Assembly: GCF_001870735.1 (NCBI RefSeq)
Contig: NZ_MORL01000001.1
Location: forward strand, 124,001 to 188,000
Length of the DNA: 64,000 bases
Reading direction: 5' to 3'
DNA from: Arsenicibacter rosenii
GTDB lineage: Bacteria; Bacteroidota; Bacteroidia; Cytophagales; Spirosomataceae
In this document: piece after piece, positions 51,901-59,159 of the stretch
How the letters are laid out: every line of letters begins with the position of its first letter
How positions within the stretch are numbered: the first letter of the stretch is position 1
Notes under the pieces: generated by a model
The model's database searches: none
What the model was told of the DNA's origin: nothing
Seen by the model: the letters and a program-made list of their open reading frames with translations, nothing else
Program-made: the position numbers and the translations under genes

Positions 51901-52634
51901 GTGATCTTATACAACCCTGAATTCCGCGTAATCAGCAAGTGTTCCTGCTGGCCTGAGGGAAACATGGCTATAACCTTGTCCGGAATTTTACTGCTGCCTG
52001 ACAACGGTATAGTCAAACCGTTGTCATACTGTAACAGAATATTGTCGGTAGTTTGTACAAAAATATGGCGGTTCGACAGAAAGGCATTCTGAATGGTAAA
52101 CGCGATAGACCGGCGGCTGAGTTTTTTGTTTTTTAGATTATAACTGTAAATGGTGTTTTCTGTAAAAAAATAAACACTACCGTTCAATTCCAGAAATTTG
52201 CTTAACCGTTGTGTCGTTGACGCAGGTAATTCAGTTAGGCTATTGAAAAAAAGCTCACCTTGCTTGTTCATATCAAGATAGCCGAATTCAGAACTGGTAC
52301 CGACAAATATTTTTCCGGTGCTATCTGTATGCAAGGCCGTAACCCGTGAATTTGTCGGGATAAGCTGCCAGTTTTGGCCGTCATATTCCAGTACACCGGC
52401 AAAATTTCCGAAATACATTAAGCCCCGTTTATCCTGTGTGATGGCAAAGTTCTGCGTATGTGCTTTGTAATCAAGAGACGAATATATTTTGATAAAAGGT
52501 AATCCCCGCTCCGTTTGACTGAATGAGGTAAGAGGAAAAGATACTATACTCAAAAACAGGATAACCGTGTCTAGCCAGCCATGAATATACACGGTTGTAA
52601 ACGGCTCCTTTTTATGTATAATTCGGTTAATCAT
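48909..52634 (-). CDS. Propeller-sensor histidine kinase homologue with GAF domain, phosphoacceptor His replaced
   Basis: About 1241 residues from ATG 52634; an earlier ATG (52673) would overlap the upstream gene. After an N-terminal membrane anchor or signal (TVILFLSIVSFPLTSFSQ), residues about 50-640 are two-component-regulator propeller repeats in the periplasm, then a Y_Y_Y domain (LEGLDDRPSDWTSQ...YVFHVKARDIYGNEG), a membrane helix near 735-755 (WWAYLIYIIAALFLLSFLI), a coiled coil, a GAF domain (about 805-960) and the kinase core. In the H box the sequence is GQLTKGIVDRILNPINY: the usual His is Asp1000. N (NVINNAFYTL), G1 (DNGKGIPP), F and G2 boxes look intact. It may therefore bind ATP and control, rather than perform, phosphorylation. 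Confidence 0.88.
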   Translation of the reverse strand: MINRIIHKKEPFTTVYIHGWLDTVILFLSIVSFPLTSFSQTERGLPFIKIYSSLDYKAHTQNFAITQDKRGLMYFGNFAGVLEYDGQNWQLIPTNSRVTALHTDSTGKIFVGTSSEFGYLDMNKQGELFFNSLTELPASTTQRLSKFLELNGSVYFFTENTIYSYNLKNKKLSRRSIAFTIQNAFLSNRHIFVQTTDNILLQYDNGLTIPLSGSSKIPDKVIAMFPSGQQEHLLITRNSGLYKITGASVIPYIQQKLFTGLSKAADAGNNEFMLWSTDNGMLTINRFGSIIAQAETGPQLQNESVNDFFRDRAGNMWLAMDNGLALVNTASPLSVIDVSQKGIVNDMLRFNGRLFVATTKGLYVAGNAALKPVLLSGCWSLQASGNMLYVATATGVYSINGTAVSRLSTDYSFAVRASAVTPGLLYVGAENSLQLIRSKPATSVKVPVPDNVVSLLEEASGRLWIQTLRHGLYSYSPATRALTSYGISKGLQTDIGNQLWQSRFGLLVYNAKGIFRYDAKTDSFGPFSVGLFGSADEKWFSHIDEQTNGDLWTVSGDEKQISLFKKTGNTYTVLRKPFSPLNDLNIRSVYPDGQASVWFGGIGGLVHFDKTRTQHDTLLFTTLIRGISVTEDSTKSIYNGRPDSTAASVNAATFKSNFNGLTIRFSAPVYSPFGEIQYQYFLEGLDDRPSDWTSQTSKDYSKLPYGSYVFHVKARDIYGNEGQESTFTFTIKTPFYLTWWAYLIYIIAALFLLSFLIRRRLKRAEKERRLLENIVNERTEEVVEQKEVLERQSEELANKNDQLEKIDVIVQAINTELDSANLFQTILSRFTVIRNMDSATVLVFDQESEAFRFKALRGSRELAYVASVQLTPEQARKRYIDGAEEVFEDIYVKNNPEFEPLGNAIDDLFTPKSLLVIAIVNEDRIEGYITLENNIRPNAFDQRDLSMIRHLKEHLIAAYIKTRLLENLEITLKNLKNTQDELIRQEKLASVGQLTKGIVDRILNPINYVTNFSESSDAVLDEMISNVETNSTGLSEEQLEDLLFELNMLKNNSKKIIEHGNSTTRILKDMQKLLKEKSNDFIEAEFNSFIENRIKTTYTELKSEYAGLPVNLVLNTVQKQTKVHILPFELSQAISNVINNAFYTLSEKNKTAKGFAPEITISTRVEDQFVFVSIRDNGKGIPPRDLERLFSPFFTTKPTSKGTGLGLFMTKDIIQIHKGKINIQSKEGEFTEIYMALPIVS

Positions 52635-52650
52635 GGCTAACACTATCAGG

Positions 52651-55539
52651 TTAAACAGCATCTTCTGTTTCACTTACTGAATCATATATTGTGGCCGGAC
52701 TTTGCCTGTCCGAACGGCTGATATAATATAATGCACAATCTTCGATTGCTTTCATTTCTTTCAGGCCGTTACTATAGAAATAATAATTCGGGGCGTCCAT
52801 AAAAAACAAGTCATCGTTGGGTGGCGTAATGACTAGTTTTCCGCTGGTGAGAATAATACCGGAAAAGCCAGATACAGTACTGATTATATCAGAAAAATTT
52901 AAATGCCCTCCGGCTTTTAAGGTGCCTGGGTGCAGGTCCGCTGAGATTCGATGAATGTCATCAAGGTCTTTAAATGGTAGCAGTTCTGTTCTGAACAACG
53001 ACTCGATTTTACATATTTCCAGTTTATTGGTTTGAGTATCTGCCAAAATTTCATGACAAATATTTATGTAAAATGTCTCGTTATGTTCAATAAAATAGGT
53101 AAAATATAAATTAAAATGTTCATTATAAAAAGTATATAAACTATACAGGCATAACTGCGCAATTAGTTTGTGTTTTGATCGGGCATAGGTAGCATATAGC
53201 AAAAGTGATTTGTCGCTATCGAAATGATTCAATAATTTAATGGCTAATGCTTTTGTGATAATGTGTATATCCTGTTCGCTTCTGTTGATCAGGTCAAACA
53301 GGCAATCCGTTAAAGTCTGGTCTCGTTGCGGGAAATATTTGTTTGTTTTGATCAGTATTTCTTCGTTAGAAATGTCCTCAAAAACGGGAAGTAATTTTAG
53401 TTTCAACTCCTGTGCTATAAGGGTATTCAGGATTTCATTTAAATAGCCACGGCTTTGTTTATTTTTGTTTTTTATTAAATCTTTCAGGTATAAAAATTTG
53501 TCGTTGTTGTGGTATAACGAGAGCAGAACAAGCAGCGTATCTATGGCACTTTCCTGTTCATATCGGAGCGATTTAATTAACAGATCAATACCGTATGCTT
53601 GCTCCTTCTTTAAATTTACGTCAACGGCAAGTGACCATAGATAGCGATTCGCCGTATGGTCAATATCGGTAGATAATAAGGATTTTTCGCGGATATTGAC
53701 CTCGTAACCCAGCTGTAATAACGCTCGGAAGATATAAAACCGAATTGCCGGATTCTGTCCGTCTATGTGTTTTCTTAAGCTATGTACAGCCTGTGGTCCC
53801 CCGATGGCGGTGATCACATCGATAAGTTTTTTCAGGTCGTTGAGCCCGAGGTTTTTATCGTAAAAGTATCGGTTGAGTAAAGGCAAAACCGGTTCGTCTA
53901 ACCGGCATAATGCTTTGTAGGTAATCTGATAAAAGGTATCAATGAAAAGATTTTGACTAATGTGTTCCCAGACTTCAGGATTTGAACTGGCCGAGCCCGC
54001 CCAAATAGCTGCACTTCTGACAGTTATTGACTTGTCGTTGAGGAGCTTAATTATGAGTTTGTCTGTTTTGAGCAACCGGCTATACTGGAGTATGTTTATG
54101 GCTTTAAGCCGATCGTTCTCATCCGCAGCGTCTGCGAGTTTTTCCAGGGTACGAAGATCTGCCTGTGTACCGGAGGGCTTTACGGGTCTGACCATGTTGG
54201 CAACCGGGAGGGTGGCCGGTGTGCTCAACAGAAGCGGGGTCCGGTTGGCAAGAAAATCAATGAGTTTCGTTTTGTATTCTTCCCGCATCAGGTAAGCAAT
54301 TGCCGCCCAGATAACCAGATAAATCAGCAGCAGCGAATAGACATCAGTGCTGTTGGTAAAGCCCGAAGACGTCAGAAAAATAAGGCTGCCCCCGGCAATG
54401 ATATAGCCGAGTGGTTTTACATAAATTTCTACCAGATTTTGCAGGTGGATACTTTCTGATGCCGGTAAAGGCTGGTATAATAGCTGAAACGATGTGTCGC
54501 TGAAGGACCGCCTGATCGAGGTAATAAAAAAGCGGCTCATCAGAACCAGAAAGAAAATATTGACATCAATAGTGTAGAGGAGCAGAATTGCGACCGAGAT
54601 AAAAAGTAAGGCGGCCGGCAAGAGAATAAGACTGGAAGATAGTCCGAATGTATCAGTAACAAACCGGTATAAAAAAGATTTGATAACCAGTTCGATAAGC
54701 GAACATGTAAACAGAAATTGCCCGATAAAGGCGGCTAGCTGTTCTTTGTCACGGTATTGTGCTTTGGTATCAACAGAAAATATATATTCAATCAGATACA
54801 GGCAGATAATGGGTAATGATGCCAGCAAATAAACAAATAATTCATATTGATCTTTTTTGTAGAAAAAAAACGGTTTACGGGTCGTTTCTGTACTAATCGG
54901 GGGGGCTTTCCGGAATGACAGGGTACTTTTGTATTCGCGCTGTATCAACGAATAGAAAAATATAGATGCAGCAATACAGCCAACCGCTATGATAAGGAAC
55001 CCGTCGACCGATACAAGTTTATTGCTAACCAGAAAACTAACCAGAAAATTGGCTACAATAGATGCAATTACTTCTCCGGTGCCGAGCAAGCCAAATAACC
55101 GCTTGGCTTGCTCGAGATTAAAGATTTTTGAAGCAGTAATCCAGAAGGTAAAACTAAAGACAAAAAGGTTAGCACGGATTAATAAAAATAATAGAAAAAC
55201 AATCCAGGTATAATGCGTCAAAAAATAAAGATATAGCAGGATACCTGATACAATAGTAAGCCCAATAAGAAGCCACCTGGATAGTGTAGCATATAATACC
55301 TTTGATTGGATAAACAGGTTGCCTTTCCCGATCAAAAAAACAAACACCCCGCCGGCAATATACGCAACCGGTAAGTCCTTGTTCTTGAAGTTGCTGAGAA
55401 ATAACGTTGTTGCGGCCGTATAATACATGTAAAGTCCCAGACTGATAACGAAAGAATAACCAACCAGAAGCCGCACGCTTCCTGCTTCTTCCGGTTTTAT
55501 ACTTAATATGCCCTGTATGTACTTTCTGGTTATCATCAA
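52651..55539 (-). CDS. ATP/ADP-translocase-like (NTT/Npt) transporter fused to HEAT repeats and a cNMP-like domain
   Basis: A 962-residue membrane protein. Residues 1-420 form about 12 helices in the pattern of bacterial and plastid ATP/ADP translocases and their MFS-like relatives (GSVRLLVGYSFVISLGLYMYYTAATTLFLSNF; FWITASKIFNLEQAKRLFGLLGTGEVIASIVANFL). Residues about 450-830 are helical HEAT-type repeats (SITVRSAAIWAGSASSNPEVWEHI, NPAIRFYIFRALLQLGYEV). The C-terminal 130 residues resemble a cyclic-nucleotide-binding fold (LPFKDLDDIHRISADLHPGT, GIILTSGKLVITPP) but lack the conserved phosphate-binding Arg. Its codons are more AT-rich than most of the window. Transport of nucleotides is inferred from family only. 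Its stop is 16 bp before the propeller kinase start. Confidence 0.72.
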   Translation of the reverse strand: MMITRKYIQGILSIKPEEAGSVRLLVGYSFVISLGLYMYYTAATTLFLSNFKNKDLPVAYIAGGVFVFLIGKGNLFIQSKVLYATLSRWLLIGLTIVSGILLYLYFLTHYTWIVFLLFLLIRANLFVFSFTFWITASKIFNLEQAKRLFGLLGTGEVIASIVANFLVSFLVSNKLVSVDGFLIIAVGCIAASIFFYSLIQREYKSTLSFRKAPPISTETTRKPFFFYKKDQYELFVYLLASLPIICLYLIEYIFSVDTKAQYRDKEQLAAFIGQFLFTCSLIELVIKSFLYRFVTDTFGLSSSLILLPAALLFISVAILLLYTIDVNIFFLVLMSRFFITSIRRSFSDTSFQLLYQPLPASESIHLQNLVEIYVKPLGYIIAGGSLIFLTSSGFTNSTDVYSLLLIYLVIWAAIAYLMREEYKTKLIDFLANRTPLLLSTPATLPVANMVRPVKPSGTQADLRTLEKLADAADENDRLKAINILQYSRLLKTDKLIIKLLNDKSITVRSAAIWAGSASSNPEVWEHISQNLFIDTFYQITYKALCRLDEPVLPLLNRYFYDKNLGLNDLKKLIDVITAIGGPQAVHSLRKHIDGQNPAIRFYIFRALLQLGYEVNIREKSLLSTDIDHTANRYLWSLAVDVNLKKEQAYGIDLLIKSLRYEQESAIDTLLVLLSLYHNNDKFLYLKDLIKNKNKQSRGYLNEILNTLIAQELKLKLLPVFEDISNEEILIKTNKYFPQRDQTLTDCLFDLINRSEQDIHIITKALAIKLLNHFDSDKSLLLYATYARSKHKLIAQLCLYSLYTFYNEHFNLYFTYFIEHNETFYINICHEILADTQTNKLEICKIESLFRTELLPFKDLDDIHRISADLHPGTLKAGGHLNFSDIISTVSGFSGIILTSGKLVITPPNDDLFFMDAPNYYFYSNGLKEMKAIEDCALYYISRSDRQSPATIYDSVSETEDAV

Positions 55540-55707
55540 GCCGGTGTTTAGTTTTAATAAATTAAATGCTGTTCTAAAAAAACAACTGTAAGGTATATAG
55601 TAAATATACGATGAAAAACTATGCCTTACTGTATATACTTGTGTTACTGTCGCTATTAAATATTATATTTATCGTATTGATAATTTGCATAAACTATCTA
55701 AAGCAGT
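55540..55707. promoter_or_regulatory. AT-rich divergent intergenic region
   Basis: 168 bp between the divergent transporter and acyltransferase-like genes, clearly richer in A and T than the rest. Promoters for both genes are expected, but no exact TTTG/TAnnTTTG pair was found. Confidence 0.35.
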
Positions 55708-56421
55708 ATGGAAATCATGACTGATGTTTACTTAACATTTGACTTCTGTCAGGATGAAACCTTTCAGACGAATGCCGAACTGAAAAACCGGTTATACGAT
55801 CTGATTAGTCAGAGTTATATAAACGTGAAAGAACTGATCGACCGGATTTATATTGTAAATGATATTGCGTTTGTGGCGCGTCATCAGGAAACCATTGTCG
55901 GTATCTTATTTTATAGTTTCGGACATCGGAATACGTTTTACATTAATGATGAAAAAATCACGGCAATTTATAATGGGTATGCCGTTACAGATCTGTCATA
56001 TCGTAATAATGGGGTGTTACAGAAACTGATACAGTTTTCGACCACCTATTTCTGTGACCGGATCAAAACCGATCATGCCCGGTTGTTGCTTTATGCGATC
56101 ACATCAAATCCGTTTGCGCTGCGGGCCTATCGTAAAGTATGCCCGTATCTGGAACCCTTTGAAAACGGATCGTTTACGGATAACGGTCGTCAGATTGCCC
56201 GACAGCTTAAGCAGGTGCTGGGTATCAACCGGCAGGATGGCAAGCATCCGTTTACCTTTAATACCACACTGCCACAACGCTATAGCGATTTCGAACAACA
56301 GAATCTGCGACAGGCCCCCGAAAAAGAACGGTCGTTTCTACAGGCACTCGGGGTTGATGAGCAGGCCGGTGACCGGATTATCTTTTTCTGGCTGACAAAT
56401 CCGTTGCCGGCCGGGTTATAA
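55708..56421 (+). CDS. GNAT-like acyltransferase of unknown substrate
   Basis: A 237-residue cytoplasmic protein. The central part (residues about 40-155) resembles the GNAT fold: FVARHQETIVGILFYSFG, then ITAIYNGYAVTDLSYRNNGVLQKLIQF in the place of the acetyl-CoA loop, and LLYAITSNPFALRAYRKV as the last helix-strand. The consensus Q/R-x-x-G-x-G/A is only partly kept (YRNNGVLQ). It is transcribed against the signalling cluster, divergent from the transporter gene and overlapping the convergent TonB-receptor gene by 6 bp. It could be acyl-homoserine-lactone-like or protein acyltransferase; neither is shown. ATG 55717 is an alternative start. Confidence 0.55.
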   Translation: MEIMTDVYLTFDFCQDETFQTNAELKNRLYDLISQSYINVKELIDRIYIVNDIAFVARHQETIVGILFYSFGHRNTFYINDEKITAIYNGYAVTDLSYRNNGVLQKLIQFSTTYFCDRIKTDHARLLLYAITSNPFALRAYRKVCPYLEPFENGSFTDNGRQIARQLKQVLGINRQDGKHPFTFNTTLPQRYSDFEQQNLRQAPEKERSFLQALGVDEQAGDRIIFFWLTNPLPAGL

Positions 56422-59145
56422 ACTGACCATCAGTCTAAGCATCGCATTCCGTGTTTTTTGCGGAGTGCGGTAAGCTTGTGTGGTGCCGTTTGCCGACCGT
56501 GTTCCCGGATCGGCATAAACTTCGTTCAGGGCATTGTTCAGAATCAGCTGTAGCTGCGCAAATGAAAAAATCCGGTACGTAATGGCGGCATTCACCAGCG
56601 TATAGGCCGGAAAATAACCACCTGGCTGCTTTGTGTTTCCCGGAACGGACGTGCCCGGGCCAACCGGCCGGTTTCCCACATAGTTGAACCGCAGGTTTAT
56701 ATTCAGCTTATTGCTGAAAAACTTTCCGTTTGCGCCCGCATTAACATGGTGTCGGGCAATATCACCAACCTGAAGCTGCGTCTTTACAAATTCCCCCGCT
56801 GCGTTGGTTGTCGTAACTCCCCTGAACGCATTGGTGTAGCTGTAATTCGCATAAAACTGAAACCGCTCAGAATACTGATAATCTGCAACTGCCTGAATAC
56901 CATAAATATCGGCGGTTCCGGTATTCTGTTTTTGCAGCGTCCGTCCGGTCAGATAGGGGACAGACACTTCTTCAACGATATTCCGGCAGTTGGCATAATA
57001 CGCCGTAACGCCTAGCTGATAGCGGTTAGGTGAGTTGTAATTGACTGCCAGTTCAAGGTTGTCAATGCGGTCGGGGCGCAGGGTCGGGTTGTTTTTCAGA
57101 CGGGTAGAACTGATCGCATACCGGTCACGACTGGAGGCATCCTGAAACGCTTTGGAATAAATTGCCTTGAACGCAAACCGGCCGGGCGTGTAGGTCAGCG
57201 CCAGACGCGGGTTTAGTTCTTTCCCGTATCCGCCGCTTGCCCGGATGCGGGCAAAATCGTAGCGGCCTCCCAGCGTAAACTGCCATTGCGGGTTGATGGT
57301 ATAGGTTCCCTGGAAAAAAGCGCCGAGGTTAAAATATTCGAACGAGTTGCCGCCCGCGGTATTATCCAGCGTACTCCGGCCGTAGTCTTTGGCGCTGGTA
57401 TCAATCGGGGTCGTCAGCGTGTAGTTGATCGTAATCTGCTTATAATCACCCTGAATCATGCTGCTCCGTGTCTCCAGACCAGCCACCAGGTCCAGCTGAC
57501 GGACCGGTGACGCAATGAGCCGTAACTCGTTTCGGAACTGGTTTGAGTGCTGATAGAAATACTGGGTTTCCCAGTAAGGGTCTGTTTTGCGGGCCAGATT
57601 GTAGCCGAGACGGACAAGCACCGGAACCGTATCCGCGTTGATTCCCGGATTGGCCTGGGCAAACGGATACAGCAAACTGCCGTTACTGTAATTTTTCAGC
57701 GTGACCGCCCTGGACTGTTCGTTTATTTCATCCACCCGGTATTGCGCCGTGTTAATCAGCGTAAGCTTGTCCTTGATAATTTCCTTGTTATACACGGCAT
57801 AGACCAGACTCTGCATGGGTTTCCAGACATTGCCGTTTTTGGCACCGGCCCTTGAATTATCGTTGGCCGAGTTCAGGGTCCCTTCTTCCAGGTTCCAAAG
57901 CTGAAAGCCCAGTGTCACATCGTTGAATGTCAGGCTTGAACGGATGTAGAATGCTTTCAGCCGGTTCGAATACGCAATCGGGTTGCCGCCGACAGTCTGT
58001 TGAAGGGCTTTCTTATCGAGCTCCTGTGCCGCTGCTACGCCTGCGGGCGTTAATTCAAGCGCATTACCATTCAGAAAATAGTAAGGGGCGTGGGTGGTAC
58101 CGTCGGTAAGTCCGTACTTATTCGCGTAATAGGCTCCTTTCGAGGCAATGCGGAGCTGTCCGGCGTAATTTACCAGATCGTAGTCGGATGGATTGTAGTC
58201 GTATTCCGGATAGTTTGACAGGTCCTGAAGGTTCGAAAAATAGCCGCGGCCGGTGATGGTAAACGCGGCACTGCCAATCCTGGTGGCGGCCGTTATATCG
58301 GCATAGCGGGTGTTGTAGGAACCATAACCCAGATCTGCCAGGACAGCCACTTTCTTCGTACCCGACAACAAGTCTTTGGGCCCTTTTGTAATGACGTTGA
58401 TCACCCCGAGAAAGGCGTTGGCACCGTAAATCGTCGACGACGGGCCGTAGACGATTTCAACCCGCTTGACGTTCGACACCGGAATCTGCATTGACCAGTA
58501 GACAATGTTGCTCCAGAAGTCGTTTTCCTCGATGCCATTAATCATAAACAGGGTACGCTCCGTATTATCGGAGCGATAGCCACGCTGGTAGATGTTTGAA
58601 TAGGTCAGGCCGTAGCTGCGCGAGACATCAAAACCCGGCAGATCACTGAACAGGGCTTCGAGGTCGGTATAGCCGCGCTGGCGGATATCGTCTTCACTAA
58701 TGACCAATGCTGTTGCCGGGGCCTTGTAAAGGTCTTCCGGTTTTTTGGACACCGACGTTACCTGAACCACCCTTGCCTGATTTTGCCGGATACCATTGAC
58801 AAGGCTAATGAAGCGATAGGGCAGCAACAGCTCATTTTCCGGCTCGTAGGACGGGTTATAGACCAGCATTTGCTCAATAGCCTGGCTTGCCCGCATGGTT
58901 GAGTCCATGGCCAGCCAGGTAAGCGATAGTAATTTATACGCCAGTGCTTTCTGCGAATTATCAAAGCCGTTAATCTCCAGACAAGGGTTTAGCTGGGCAA
59001 ACACGCGGTTAAAATTGCCTTTGTTGTAATAATCCTGCGCTTCCTTGATTTTGTATTCTCCGCAACCCTGCCCCATGGCCTGTATTGCCGGAAAAATCAT
59101 TGATCCGATCAGGATTAAACGTAGTATTTGTATCGTTCGCCACAT
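56416..59145 (-). CDS. TonB-dependent outer-membrane receptor with N-terminal TPR-like domain
   Basis: A 909-residue outer-membrane receptor. After a signal peptide (IFPAIQAMGQ) residues about 28-115 are a short TPR-like helical region (EAQDYYNKGNFNRVFAQLNPC), in place of the usual carboxypeptidase-like domain. The plug spans about 130-255 (APATALVISEDDIRQRGYTD, RVEIVYGPSSTIYGANAFLG, INVITKG) and the rest is a 22-stranded barrel pattern ending in MLRLMVSL. No SusD partner is adjacent. It begins 14 bp after the nSTAND-WD40 stop, placing a nutrient or signal receptor in a signalling operon. Substrate unknown. Confidence 0.85.
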   Translation of the reverse strand: MWRTIQILRLILIGSMIFPAIQAMGQGCGEYKIKEAQDYYNKGNFNRVFAQLNPCLEINGFDNSQKALAYKLLSLTWLAMDSTMRASQAIEQMLVYNPSYEPENELLLPYRFISLVNGIRQNQARVVQVTSVSKKPEDLYKAPATALVISEDDIRQRGYTDLEALFSDLPGFDVSRSYGLTYSNIYQRGYRSDNTERTLFMINGIEENDFWSNIVYWSMQIPVSNVKRVEIVYGPSSTIYGANAFLGVINVITKGPKDLLSGTKKVAVLADLGYGSYNTRYADITAATRIGSAAFTITGRGYFSNLQDLSNYPEYDYNPSDYDLVNYAGQLRIASKGAYYANKYGLTDGTTHAPYYFLNGNALELTPAGVAAAQELDKKALQQTVGGNPIAYSNRLKAFYIRSSLTFNDVTLGFQLWNLEEGTLNSANDNSRAGAKNGNVWKPMQSLVYAVYNKEIIKDKLTLINTAQYRVDEINEQSRAVTLKNYSNGSLLYPFAQANPGINADTVPVLVRLGYNLARKTDPYWETQYFYQHSNQFRNELRLIASPVRQLDLVAGLETRSSMIQGDYKQITINYTLTTPIDTSAKDYGRSTLDNTAGGNSFEYFNLGAFFQGTYTINPQWQFTLGGRYDFARIRASGGYGKELNPRLALTYTPGRFAFKAIYSKAFQDASSRDRYAISSTRLKNNPTLRPDRIDNLELAVNYNSPNRYQLGVTAYYANCRNIVEEVSVPYLTGRTLQKQNTGTADIYGIQAVADYQYSERFQFYANYSYTNAFRGVTTTNAAGEFVKTQLQVGDIARHHVNAGANGKFFSNKLNINLRFNYVGNRPVGPGTSVPGNTKQPGGYFPAYTLVNAAITYRIFSFAQLQLILNNALNEVYADPGTRSANGTTQAYRTPQKTRNAMLRLMVSL

Positions 59146-59159
59146 ACGTTTCGCTCCTT

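Noticed and set aside
52635-52673. Earlier start of the propeller kinase homologue overlapping the transporter gene
   Set aside because: The ATG at 52634 avoids the overlap and leaves a normal N-terminal anchor; the 13 extra residues add nothing recognisable.
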